In this document: piece by piece, positions 50,751-59,127 of the stretch
Position numbering within the stretch: the first letter of the stretch is position 1
Layout: each line of letters begins with the position of its first letter
Made by a program: the position numbers and the translations under genes
NCBI RefSeq assembly: GCF_002770725.1
Contig: NZ_NQVN01000002.1
Coordinates: 517,918 to 581,917 of the forward strand
Length of the DNA stretch: 64,000 bases
Reading direction: 5' to 3'
DNA from: Pleomorphomonas carboxyditropha
GTDB lineage: Bacteria > Pseudomonadota > Alphaproteobacteria > Rhizobiales > Pleomorphomonadaceae
The notes under the pieces: generated by a model
What the model was told of the DNA's origin: nothing
The model's input: only the letters and a program-made list of their open reading frames with translations
Database searches by the model: none

Positions 50751-50788
50751 TTGACAAAATCAAGGCGCTCGGTTCAAAAATGGAACCG
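50751..50788 (+). promoter_or_regulatory. Promoter and operator of the aldobionate importer operon
   Basis: TTGACA (50751-50756) is a consensus -35; a -10-like TTCAAA (50773-50778) follows at 16 bp. The inverted repeat CGGTTC-N7-GAACCG (50770-50788) covers the -10 and start-site area, an arrangement expected for repression by the divergent LacI protein. Confidence 0.6.
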
Positions 50789-50865
50789 ATCCCACTTTTG
50801 GATCAGGAACCGTCGACCATCCGATTTGGAGAGTCGGGATCGGCGCTACTCGTTTGGGAGGAACC

Positions 50866-52107
50866 ATGATTGCAATGAAGCAAATGGTCGCCGTGTCGGC
50901 GATCGCCCTTGCGGCCGCGACGGGCATCGCCAGGGCGGAGGAGCCGCTCAACGCCGAGGTCATCCACTGGTGGACGTCGGGCGGCGAATCCGCCGCCATC
51001 GCCGTCTTCGCCGACGCCTTCAACGCGGCCGGCGGCAAGTGGGTCGACAATGCCGTCGCCGGCGGTTCGGCCGCCCGCAGCGCCGCCATCAACCGCATCA
51101 TCGGCGGCGATCCGTCGACCGCCGCGCTGTTCAACACGTCGCGCCAGTATCACGAGATCATCGGCGAGGGCCTGCTCAACGACATCGACGCCGTCGCCTC
51201 GAAGAACGATTGGGACAAGGTGCTGCCGGCGCCGATCGCCAACGCCGTCAAGGTCGACGGCAAGTATTACGCCGCGCCGGTGAACATCCACATGCCCCTG
51301 TGGATCTGGTACTCGGTCGCCGCCCTGGACAAGGCCGGCATCGACAAGCCGCCGGAAACCATGGAGCAGTTCCTCGCCGACCTCGACAAGCTCAAGGCGG
51401 CGGGCATCATCCCGCTCGCCCTCGGCGGCCAGCGCTGGCAGGAGAACTCGCTGTTCTCGGCCGTGCTCACCAACGTCGGCGGCGCCAAGCTGTGGACGTC
51501 CGTCTACGGCGACAAGGACGAGGCGGCGATCCGCTCGCCGGAGTTCCGCAAGGTCATCGAGACCTTCGTCAGCCTGAAGCCCTACGTCGATCAGGCCTCG
51601 CAGGGCCGCAACTGGAACGACGCCACCGCGCTGCTCATCAAGGACGAGGCCGGCTTCCAGGTGATGGGCGACTGGGCCAAGGGCGAGTTCAAGCAGGCCA
51701 ACAAGGAGATCGGCAAGGACTACGGCTGCATTCCCGGCCTCCGTCCCGATGCGCCCTACGTCCTCGGCGGCGACGTCTTCGTCTTCCCCAAGACCGACGA
51801 CGCCGAGCAGGTGAAGGCCCAGCACCTCTTGGTCGAGATCATGACCGATCCCGACGTCCAGGTGAAGTTCAACAATCTCAAGGGCTCGATCCCGATCCGC
51901 TCCGACGTCGACGTGTCGAGCCTCGACGCCTGCGCCCAGCTCGGCATGAAGATCATGTCCGACCCGGCCCGCCAGGTGCCCGACGCTTCCCAGATGATGG
52001 AGGAGTTCGTCTACGGCTCGGTGCAGGACATCGTCACCGAGCTCTGGAACACCCCGATGACCGTCGACCAGGCGATCGACCGCTTCGAAAAGGCCCTGAA
52101 GGGCTGA
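50866..52107 (+). CDS. CUT1 ABC transporter sugar-binding protein
   Basis: 413 residues with a Sec signal (MKQMVAVSAIALAAATGIARA) and the carbohydrate-binding fold of the glucose/mannose-type CUT1 group (EVIHWWTSGGESAAIAVFADAFNAAGG, ALGGQRWQENSLF, VMGDWAKGEFKQ). ATG 50866 follows GGGAGGAACC. The annotation of close relatives would read glucose/mannose-binding. The divergent GH94-gntK-edd genes make an oxidised disaccharide such as cellobionate the better guess. Confidence 0.9.
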   Translation: MIAMKQMVAVSAIALAAATGIARAEEPLNAEVIHWWTSGGESAAIAVFADAFNAAGGKWVDNAVAGGSAARSAAINRIIGGDPSTAALFNTSRQYHEIIGEGLLNDIDAVASKNDWDKVLPAPIANAVKVDGKYYAAPVNIHMPLWIWYSVAALDKAGIDKPPETMEQFLADLDKLKAAGIIPLALGGQRWQENSLFSAVLTNVGGAKLWTSVYGDKDEAAIRSPEFRKVIETFVSLKPYVDQASQGRNWNDATALLIKDEAGFQVMGDWAKGEFKQANKEIGKDYGCIPGLRPDAPYVLGGDVFVFPKTDDAEQVKAQHLLVEIMTDPDVQVKFNNLKGSIPIRSDVDVSSLDACAQLGMKIMSDPARQVPDASQMMEEFVYGSVQDIVTELWNTPMTVDQAIDRFEKALKG

Positions 52108-52175
52108 TCCCGCCTCGGGAAAGAACGCGGGGAGGTGGCCGTCCGCCTTCCCGCCACTGCATACGGGAGGATCAC

Positions 52176-53072
52176 GTGGGAGCCGAATTCACCCGGCATG
52201 TGAGGCGCAACCTCGTTGCCTATATCGCCCTGTTACCGATGGCCGCCGTCGTCATCTTCGCCTATCTCGGCACCATGGCCTGGTCGGTCCGGCTGTCGTT
52301 CTCGAGCTCGAAGCTGCTGCCGAGGAACGACTTCGTCGGCTTTGCCCAGTACGTCACCCTTTTCGACACCTCGCGCTGGCTGACCTCGCTCGGCAACCTC
52401 GCCGTCATCGCCTTTTTCTTCCTGCTGATCTGCTTCGTGCTCGGCTGCCTCCTGGCGATCTTCATCGATCAGAACGTGCGCGCCGAGAGCCTGTTCCGCA
52501 CCGTCTTCCTCTACCCCTACGCCATGTCCTTCGTGGTGGCCGGCCTGATCTGGCAGTGGATCCTCAATCCGGACCTCGGCATCCAGGCGACCATGCGCGG
52601 CTTCGGCTTCTCCGGCTTCGTCCTCGACTGGGTGGTCAATCCCAGGATGGTGCTCTACGCCGTCATCCTGGCGACGGTCTGGCACGGCTCCGGCCTCGTC
52701 ATGGCGCTGATCCTCGCCGGGCTGCGCGGCATCGACGGCGAGATATGGCGGGCGACGCGCATCGACGGCATTCCGGCCTGGCGCGTCTATCTGTCGATCG
52801 TCCTGCCGATGCTGAGGCCGATGATCATCACCTCGCTGGTGCTGCTGTCGATCAGCATCGTCAAGATGTACGACGTCGTCGTCGCCATGACCAACGGCGG
52901 CCCCGGCACGGCCAGCGAGGTGCCGGCCAAGTTCATCATGGACAACCTGTTCGAGCGCGCCAACATCGGCCTCGCCACGGCGGCGTCGACGGTGATGCTG
53001 ATCACCGTCCTGCTGGTCATGGCTCCCGTCATCTATTCCCAGTATTTCCGGAAAAGCGGGAGGGCGGCATGA
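52176..53072 (+). CDS. CUT1 ABC transporter permease (MalF-like)
   Basis: 298 residues with six hydrophobic segments and the EAA loop GEIWRATRIDGIPAWRVYLSIVLPM near residues 190-212. GTG 52176 is the start: it follows GGGAGGA at 52165-52171, and no ATG precedes the first membrane segment. Its stop overlaps the next permease start (ATGA). Confidence 0.9.
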   Translation: MGAEFTRHVRRNLVAYIALLPMAAVVIFAYLGTMAWSVRLSFSSSKLLPRNDFVGFAQYVTLFDTSRWLTSLGNLAVIAFFFLLICFVLGCLLAIFIDQNVRAESLFRTVFLYPYAMSFVVAGLIWQWILNPDLGIQATMRGFGFSGFVLDWVVNPRMVLYAVILATVWHGSGLVMALILAGLRGIDGEIWRATRIDGIPAWRVYLSIVLPMLRPMIITSLVLLSISIVKMYDVVVAMTNGGPGTASEVPAKFIMDNLFERANIGLATAASTVMLITVLLVMAPVIYSQYFRKSGRAA

Positions 53073-53968
53073 TGCCCCAGGCAAAACCGGCTGCCGCCGC
53101 CAAGCGCCCGCTCACCTATCAGGAGGTCTGGGGCCGCGCCGGCATCTACGCCTTCCTCGGCGTATTGGCGCTGTTCTTCCTGCTGCCGCTCTACGTGATG
53201 CTCGTCACGTCGTTCAAGAGCATGGACGAAATCCGCCTCGGCCTGATCTTTTCGCTGCCGCAGCAGTTCACCGTCGACGCCTGGGTGAAGGCCTGGACGT
53301 CGGCCTGCACCGGCCTCGAATGCACTGGCCTCAGGGTCGGCTTCGGCAACTCGGTGAAGATCCTGCTGCCGAGCGTCGTGTTCTCCATTCTGCTCGGCGC
53401 CCTCAACGGCTACGCGCTGTCCTTCTGGAAGGTGAAGGGCGCCAACGTGCTGTTCGCCTGCCTGCTGCTCGGCTCGTTCATTCCCTACCAGGTGTTCATC
53501 TACCCGCTGGTGCGCGTCTACGCCCAGACCGGCATCTACGGCTCGCTGCCCGGCATCGTGCTCACCCACGTCATCTTCGGCATGCCGGTGATGACGCTGT
53601 TGTTCCGCAACTACTATTCCGGCCTGCCGGTCGAGCTGTTCAAGGCGGCGCGCATCGACGGCGCCGGCTTCTGGAAGATCTTCATTGCGATCATCCTGCC
53701 GATGTCGGTGCCGATCGCCATCGTCGCGGTGATCATGCAGGTGACCGCCATCTGGAACGACTTCCTGCTCGGCCTCGTCTTCGCGGGACGCGAAAACCTG
53801 CCGATGACCGTCCAGCTCAACAACATCGTCAACACCACCACCGGCGAGCGCGCCTACAACGTCAACATGGCGGCAACCGTGCTCACCTCGCTGGTGCCGC
53901 TCGCCGTCTATCTGCTGTCCGGCCGCTGGTTCGTGCGCGGCATCGCCTCCGGCGCCGTGAAGGGGTAA
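53069..53968 (+). CDS. CUT1 ABC transporter permease (MalG-like)
   Basis: 299 residues, six hydrophobic segments, with the EAA motif ELFKAARIDGAGFWKIFIAIILP near residue 200. Two tandem ATG codons (53069, 53072) are possible starts; the first overlaps the upstream stop. Pairs with the MalF-like subunit to form the channel. Confidence 0.92.
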   Translation: MMPQAKPAAAAKRPLTYQEVWGRAGIYAFLGVLALFFLLPLYVMLVTSFKSMDEIRLGLIFSLPQQFTVDAWVKAWTSACTGLECTGLRVGFGNSVKILLPSVVFSILLGALNGYALSFWKVKGANVLFACLLLGSFIPYQVFIYPLVRVYAQTGIYGSLPGIVLTHVIFGMPVMTLLFRNYYSGLPVELFKAARIDGAGFWKIFIAIILPMSVPIAIVAVIMQVTAIWNDFLLGLVFAGRENLPMTVQLNNIVNTTTGERAYNVNMAATVLTSLVPLAVYLLSGRWFVRGIASGAVKG

Positions 53969-53971
53969 GCC

Positions 53972-55051
53972 ATGAGTTCCGTATCCCTCGAAAACCTCGA
54001 CATCAGCTACGGCAACGTGCCGATCGTCAAGAAGCTCGACCTGACGATCCGGGATGGCGAGTTCCTCGTCCTGCTCGGGCCGTCCGGCTGCGGCAAGTCG
54101 ACGCTCCTGAGCGCCATCGGCGGGCTGACCGACGTCAGCGGCGGGCGCATCCTGTTCAACGACAAGGACGTCACCTGGACCGATCCCAAGGATCGCGGCA
54201 TCGGCATGGTGTTCCAGTCCTACGCGCTCTATCCGACGATGAGCGTCGAGCGGAACCTGTCGTTCGGCCTGCGCATCGCCGGCATCGACCGCGCGATCAT
54301 CGAAAGGAAGGTGAAGTGGGCGGCCGAACTGTTGCAGATCGCCCATCTGCTCGACCGCAAGCCGTCGGCGCTCAGCGGCGGCCAGCGGCAGCGCGTCGCC
54401 ATCGGCCGGGCGCTGGTGCGCGATGCCGACATCTTCCTGTTCGACGAGCCGCTTTCCAACCTCGACGCCAAGCTCCGTGCCGAGTTGCGCCTCGAGATCA
54501 AGAAGCTGCACAAGACGCTGAAGTCGACCATGATCTACGTGACCCACGACCAGATCGAGGCCTTGACGCTCGCCGACCGCATCGCCGTCATGAAGGACGG
54601 CATCATCCAGCAGCTCGACACGCCGCTCAATGTCTACAACAAGCCGGCCAACGAATTCGTCGGCAGCTTCCTCGGCTCGCCGGCCATGAACAAGGTCGAG
54701 GGTCAGCTTGCCGCGGACGGCGATCGCCTGTTCTTCGCGGCCGGCGACTTCCGGCTGGATGTCAGCCGCTATCTCTTCGCGCAGACGGCGGAGAGCGGCC
54801 GGAAGGTCGTGCTCGGCCTCCGGCCGGAACACATCCTTCCCGCCAGCGGATCGGCGGCGGCCATCGAGGGAAAGGTGTCGCTGGTCGAGCCGATGGGCAG
54901 CAGCATCCTGGCCTGGTCGGTCTTCGACGGTGTCAGCCTGTCGCATCTGGTGGGGCAGGACGATGGCTGCGAGGCGGATCGCGCCTTCGCCGTCACGATC
55001 GATGTCCAGAAGGCATCGTTCTTCGACGTCGAAACCGGCTGGCGGCTCTAG
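53972..55051 (+). CDS. CUT1 ABC transporter ATP-binding protein (MalK/UgpC-like)
   Basis: 359 residues: Walker A GPSGCGKST near residue 37, signature LSGGQRQRVAIGRAL near 134, Walker B DIFLFDEPLSNLDA near 155, switch His in YVTHDQIEA. The C-terminal TOBE/MalK regulatory domain (LRPEHILPASGSA) is also present. Follows the MalG-like gene after 3 bp. Completes the importer, and a terminator hairpin follows. Confidence 0.94.
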   Translation: MSSVSLENLDISYGNVPIVKKLDLTIRDGEFLVLLGPSGCGKSTLLSAIGGLTDVSGGRILFNDKDVTWTDPKDRGIGMVFQSYALYPTMSVERNLSFGLRIAGIDRAIIERKVKWAAELLQIAHLLDRKPSALSGGQRQRVAIGRALVRDADIFLFDEPLSNLDAKLRAELRLEIKKLHKTLKSTMIYVTHDQIEALTLADRIAVMKDGIIQQLDTPLNVYNKPANEFVGSFLGSPAMNKVEGQLAADGDRLFFAAGDFRLDVSRYLFAQTAESGRKVVLGLRPEHILPASGSAAAIEGKVSLVEPMGSSILAWSVFDGVSLSHLVGQDDGCEADRAFAVTIDVQKASFFDVETGWRL

Positions 55052-55094
55052 GCCCGGGCGGCCCGGCGACTTGCGCCGGAAATTGACTGTGCGG

Positions 55095-55122
55095 GCGGGG
55101 CGTTCCGGCGCGCCCCGCTTTT
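55095..55122 (+). terminator. Intrinsic terminator of the aldobionate importer operon
   Basis: GCGGGGCG (55095-55102) and CGCCCCGC (55111-55118), 8-bp stem with an 8-nt loop, followed by TTTT. Lies between convergent gene ends at 55051 and 55163. Confidence 0.85.
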
Positions 55123-55162
55123 GCGTTGGCAGTCGTCCATTCCGACTTGCTCGCGCCGGCGC

Positions 55163-56002
55163 CTAGCGCGGGACGTAGCCGGAAAGCCGCGAGATTTCGT
55201 CGGCCGTGGCTATGACGAGCGGGGCGAAGGAAAACAGCCGGTCGTCGGTCATCCGGCTCGACGGTCCGGAGGCGCTGACCGCCGCGAACACCCGCCCCGT
55301 GACGTTGCGGATGGGCGCCGCGATGCAGCGGATCAGCGGTTGGTGCTCGGCATTGTCTATGGAATAGCCGCGTCGGCGCGTTGCCTCGAGATCCGCGGCC
55401 AGGACGTCCGGATCGGTGATGGAATTCGGCGTGAACGGCCTGAGGCCGCCGCGCACGATCTTAGCCACGACGCTGCCGTCCTGGTAGGCGAGCACCGCCT
55501 TGCCGACGCCGGTGCAATAGGCCGGCGAGATCGACAGGGCGGTCGTCCAGTTGACCCGGCCGCTGCCCGGTTCGATATGCTCGACCGAAATGACGTTGGT
55601 GCCGTCGAAGACGCAGAGGTGCGAATTCTCGCCGGTGGTGTCCATCAGCCGCTGCACCAGATGCCGCGACCGCGAGAAGATGTCGAGATTGGCGAGCACG
55701 ATGCTGCCGAGCTCGAACAGGCGGATGCCCATGCGATAGCGGTCCCGCTCGTGGTCCTGCTCGAGAAGCTTCACTTCCCTCAGCGAGGTGACCAGCCGAT
55801 GGGCCGTGGTCTTGGGTATGCCGCAGCGCACGGCGATGTCGTTGAGCGTCAGGGACTGCTCGTAGACGGAGAAGCAGTCGAGCACCGCCATGAGCTTCTG
55901 CATCGACTTCAGCGAACCGCGATCGTCGCTTCGCTTCTTCTGTGCGCCCTTGTCGGCGGCCGGTTCGGCAGTCGTGTCTTGTCGTTCGGCTGTGGTTTTC
56001 AT
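55163..56002 (-). CDS. IclR family transcriptional regulator
   Basis: 279 residues: a charged 30-residue tail, a winged helix (SMQKLMAVLDCFSVYEQSLTLNDIAVRCGIPKTTAHRLVTSL) and the IclR effector domain (GENSHLCVFDGTNVISVEHIEPGSG, CTGVGKAVLAYQ, IRCIAAPIRN). Divergent from the HpcH aldolase gene; the operator 56114-56136 stands between them. A second copy of the operator lies at the ABC transporter promoter near 63200, so the whole 55.2-63.2 kb block is probably its regulon. Confidence 0.92.
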   Translation of the reverse strand: MKTTAERQDTTAEPAADKGAQKKRSDDRGSLKSMQKLMAVLDCFSVYEQSLTLNDIAVRCGIPKTTAHRLVTSLREVKLLEQDHERDRYRMGIRLFELGSIVLANLDIFSRSRHLVQRLMDTTGENSHLCVFDGTNVISVEHIEPGSGRVNWTTALSISPAYCTGVGKAVLAYQDGSVVAKIVRGGLRPFTPNSITDPDVLAADLEATRRRGYSIDNAEHQPLIRCIAAPIRNVTGRVFAAVSASGPSSRMTDDRLFSFAPLVIATADEISRLSGYVPR

Positions 56003-56325
56003 GGTGTCGTTCCGTTGCCCACGGTCTCGGTCCGATCCCGCCGGGGATCGCGTCTGTCATAGCGTTAAATCGTAGCGAGGCCGATTGACAAGCGATAACC
56101 CGCGTTCTAGAAGATTATTCCGAATAGCGGAATAATAATCCGCAAAAGAGAGCGGCGATGTCAATCTCCGAATGTGAGCGCCGGGTGCGGTTCCAGGCGA
56201 CGCGGGCTCCTCCCGCCGGCCCGGACGCCGAACCGAAGGCGCGCCGGATGGACAAGTTGAACGGCTTGGAGGTCTCGGCCGGATAAACATTACGCATGGT
56301 ATGAATAGACTCTATGGAGGAAAAC
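56003..56325. other. Divergent control region of the IclR regulon
   Basis: 323 bp without a gene. Contains the TTGACA promoter and IclR-type operator (56085-56136). The stretch 56160-56300 shows no clear element. Confidence 0.6.
56085..56136 (+). promoter_or_regulatory. Promoter with IclR-type operator, aldolase side
   Basis: TTGACA (56085-56090), 17 bp, TAGAAG (56108-56113). Immediately downstream is the inverted repeat ATTATTCCG (56114-56122), AATAG, CGGAATAAT (56128-56136), covering the expected start site. Core TTCCG-N5-CGGAA recurs at 63201-63215. A third half-site TCCG follows at 56139-56142. Confidence 0.75.
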
Positions 56326-57126
56326 GTGACTGGGTCCAACAAACAGCGGGATGAGCTTAATGAAAAGCTGCGGTCGAACAAGCCGACCTATGGTGTAACG
56401 CTCTATGGCGGTAGCTGTGCCGGCGTCGAAATCGCTGCCAACTGGGGGCTGGATTTTGCCTTCATCGATGCTGAACATACGCCGGTCAATATTGACTCGC
56501 ATATGGAAAAGTTGGTTCTGGCCGCTCGGGTCGGCGGTATAGCCCCGCTGGTGCGCGTGCGCGGCACCAACGAATGGGACATTCGCAAGACGCTGGAGAT
56601 CGGTGCCGCCGGCGTCATCATTCCGCAGGTCGGGTCGGCTGCCGAGGCGCGGCAGATCGTCCGCGCCGCCAAGTTCCCGCCGCTGGGCCGGCGCGGCGGC
56701 GATGGCTCGGTCCGCTCGGCCGGCTTTGCCGGTCCGGGTTTCCAGTGGTCGAGCTATATGGAAAGCGAGAATAACAACACGCTCGTCATTCCCATGGCCG
56801 AAAGCTATGAGTTCTTCGACAACATCGACGAGATTCTGGACGTCGAGGGCATCGACGTCATCAACTTCGGCCCGGCCGATTACTCGATCTCCCGCCGCAT
56901 TTCCATCGACTATTCCATGTCGAACCCGGAAGTGAACGACAAGCTCGACGAGCTCATCGAGAAGTGCCACGCCCGCGGCATCAAGGTGATGGCGCCCTGC
57001 ATCCCGCCCGACAAGGACAGCGCCCAGCGTCTCGCCAAGAAGGGCGTCGACATGATCATCATGGGCAACGACATCATGTTCCTCAACCAGGGCTTCCGCG
57101 CCGTTCGCGCCGCGCTCGACGGCTGA
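56326..57126 (+). CDS. HpcH/HpaI family class II aldolase
   Basis: 266 residues from GTG 56326. ATG 56314 is in frame, but a perfect GGAGGA (56316-56321) is correctly spaced only for the GTG. HpcH landmarks: base His in FIDAEHTPVN, VRVRGTNEWDIRKTLEIGAAGVIIPQV, metal Glu in VIPMAESYEF, and metal Asp in NFGPADYS. These enzymes split or form 4-hydroxy-2-keto acids (pyruvate plus an aldehyde). The His and the metal ligands are kept, so it should be active. Insertions around residues 135-150 (FAGPGFQWSSYMESENN) are reminiscent of the family's hexamer contacts. Substrate unknown. Confidence 0.9.
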   Translation: MTGSNKQRDELNEKLRSNKPTYGVTLYGGSCAGVEIAANWGLDFAFIDAEHTPVNIDSHMEKLVLAARVGGIAPLVRVRGTNEWDIRKTLEIGAAGVIIPQVGSAAEARQIVRAAKFPPLGRRGGDGSVRSAGFAGPGFQWSSYMESENNNTLVIPMAESYEFFDNIDEILDVEGIDVINFGPADYSISRRISIDYSMSNPEVNDKLDELIEKCHARGIKVMAPCIPPDKDSAQRLAKKGVDMIIMGNDIMFLNQGFRAVRAALDG

Positions 57127-57194
57127 TACCGGCACCGTCTTCCGGAAGATGGAATGCAGGATCTGAAAATTCGCCAGGGGCGGCCATCGCCGCC

Positions 57195-57214
57195 GCTCCT
57201 GAAGGGAGCTTTTT
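57195..57214 (+). terminator. Small terminator-like hairpin after the aldolase gene
   Basis: GCTCC-TGAAG-GGAGC (57195-57209) followed by TTTTT (57210-57214), 69 nt after the aldolase stop. The stem is only 5 bp, so partial termination is likely. Confidence 0.55.
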
Positions 57215-57286
57215 GTGCCTGGCGACAGGCGGGACGAAACCCGGCCGCGCCACGGATCGACAGCCAAATCAACGGGATGGCTTCAA

Positions 57287-58105
57287 ATGACGGATCTCTT
57301 CAGTGTAACGGACCGCGTCGCGGTCGTGACCGGCGGCCTCGGTCAGCTCGGAACGCAATTCAGTAAATCGCTCGCCGAGGCGGGCGCCAAGGTGGCGATC
57401 TTCAGCCGGCGTGAATTCGGCCGCGAGCAGATCGCCGAAAAGTTCCCCGGCCTCGAGGATCGCATTCGCGTCTACGTCGCCAGCGTCACCGACAAGGCGG
57501 CGCTTCAGCAGGCCACCGACCGGCTGATCGCCGACTGGGGCGTGCCGCACATCCTGGTCAACAACGCCGGCATCGATTCCAAGCCCTCCGGCTCGGCCGA
57601 CCAGAACAGCCCGTTCGAGATCTACCCGCAGGAATACTGGAACGAGATCATCGACACCAACCTGACCGGCGTCATGCTGTGCTGCCAGGTGATCGGCTCT
57701 CCCATGGCGGCGGCCGGTCGCGGCTCGATCATCAACGTCGGCTCGATCTACGGCATCGTGTCGCCGAACCAGGCCCTCTACGCCTACCGCGAGAAGCGCG
57801 ACGGCAAGCCCTTCATCAAGGCGATCTCCTACGCCGCCTCCAAGTCGGCCCTGGTCAACCTGACGCGCTATCTCGGCACCTACTGGGCGACCAAGAAGGT
57901 CCGCGTCAACCTGATCTCCTTCGGCGGCGTCAAGACCGCCAACTTCGACAAGGAATTCATCGACGCCTTCCTCGAGCGCGTGCCGATGCGCCGGCAGGCC
58001 GAGATCGACGAGTATAACGGCGTCATCCAGTTCCTGGCATCGGATGCCTCGTCCTACATGACCGGCTCGAACGTGGTGGTCGACGGCGGCTTTACCGCCT
58101 GGTGA
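57287..58105 (+). CDS. Short-chain dehydrogenase/reductase
   Basis: 272 residues. Rossmann motif TGGLGQLG near residue 16, NNAG near 92, catalytic Ser in NVGSIYGI, Tyr and Lys in YAASK near 183, and C-terminal VVDGGFTAW. Resembles gluconate-5-dehydrogenase/3-hydroxy-acid type SDRs. ATG 57287 is chosen because the Rossmann fold begins 12 residues later. Probably oxidises a hydroxy-acid intermediate in the regulon's pathway. Confidence 0.9.
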   Translation: MTDLFSVTDRVAVVTGGLGQLGTQFSKSLAEAGAKVAIFSRREFGREQIAEKFPGLEDRIRVYVASVTDKAALQQATDRLIADWGVPHILVNNAGIDSKPSGSADQNSPFEIYPQEYWNEIIDTNLTGVMLCCQVIGSPMAAAGRGSIINVGSIYGIVSPNQALYAYREKRDGKPFIKAISYAASKSALVNLTRYLGTYWATKKVRVNLISFGGVKTANFDKEFIDAFLERVPMRRQAEIDEYNGVIQFLASDASSYMTGSNVVVDGGFTAW

Positions 58106-58268
58106 GTCGCCGGCGGCACGCCGCGGGGTCGCAACTCCTCCCCCCGAAGGCGGAAAGGATGCTCCACCGTCCGGGATTTCCCGGCGAAAATCCTTCCCGT
58201 CCAATCGGCCCCGCGGCGATTGCCGGACCTGCTATGCCACGGACAAATTTCATCGAAGGCAGAAATCA

Positions 58269-58943
58269 ATGACGAAGTTCAACTACGACGACACGGACTG
58301 GGATGCGATCGGCCGCCTGTCGAAATGGTATTCCGGCGACGTGCACGACAGCCTCGAGCAGCTTGGCGGCCGTGGCTATTTGCCGGGGATCTCCCTTCAT
58401 GGGGCGTTGAAGGCCGGCGAGGTGGTCTGCGGACCGGCGGTGACCGTCCAGTTTGCCCCGAGCCAGCGCCGCAACCAGCCGCAGGACGTCTACCACAACG
58501 CCATCGACAACGTGCCCAAGGGCGGCATTCTGGTGGTGGATTCGAGCTGCGCCGAGGGCTCATGCTCGGGCGAGCTGATGTCGACCGGCGCCAAGACCGC
58601 CGGCGCCGCCGCCACCATCGTCAACGGCACGGTGCGCGACCTCGCCCAGGTGCGGGCGCTCGGCTATCCGTTGTTCGGCCGCGGCTCCAGCCCGGTGTCG
58701 GTCTCCGGCAAGATGGAGCCGAAGGCCTCGCAGGTCGAGCTGGTGATCGGCGGCATTCGTGTGGCGCCGGGCGATGTCGTCTTCGCCGACATCGACGGCG
58801 TCGTGGTCATCCCGAAGGCGATGGTCAAGGCGGTGGCCGACAAGGCCGACGAGGTCGGCGCCATGGAGGGAGCCGCCCGCGACCGCATCCTGAAGGGGGA
58901 GCGCCTGCAGTCGGTCTGGCCGGTCGCCTCCACCTACAACTGA
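58269..58943 (+). CDS. RraA-family protein (probable HMG/CHA aldolase or decarboxylase)
   Basis: 224 residues. The fold and active-site blocks of the RraA/4-hydroxy-4-methyl-2-oxoglutarate aldolase group are present: GILVVDSSCAEG with GELMSTGAKTAGAAATIVNGTVRDLAQVRALGYPLFGRG near residues 95-140 (Arg and metal-binding Asp in the VRD motif), and VFADIDGVVVIP near 175. Such proteins cleave 4-hydroxy-2-oxo acids or decarboxylate oxaloacetate using Mg(II). In a catabolic operon an aldolase role is more likely than RNase E inhibition. ATG follows a weak site (GAAGGCAG). Confidence 0.88.
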   Translation: MTKFNYDDTDWDAIGRLSKWYSGDVHDSLEQLGGRGYLPGISLHGALKAGEVVCGPAVTVQFAPSQRRNQPQDVYHNAIDNVPKGGILVVDSSCAEGSCSGELMSTGAKTAGAAATIVNGTVRDLAQVRALGYPLFGRGSSPVSVSGKMEPKASQVELVIGGIRVAPGDVVFADIDGVVVIPKAMVKAVADKADEVGAMEGAARDRILKGERLQSVWPVASTYN

Positions 58944-59127
58944 ACCGGCGGGCGTGCGGGTTGGCCAACGTCCATGCGACGCTTGAACGGCCGGTACGAT
59001 TTCTTATAGTGAGCCAGCAACGACAAGTCAGCGAGGCTGGGGCGGTGCCCCGGCCTTGATTTTTGGCGGGCCGCAACGACGGTTTCGATCGAAATCGCCA
59101 CGGCACGCGGGCGACGGAATACGAGAA

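Noticed and set aside
50712..53072. 786-codon frame joining the binding-protein region to the permease
   Set aside because: The real permease starts at GTG 52176 after a good ribosome-binding site; the upstream part is an out-of-frame shadow of the binding-protein gene.
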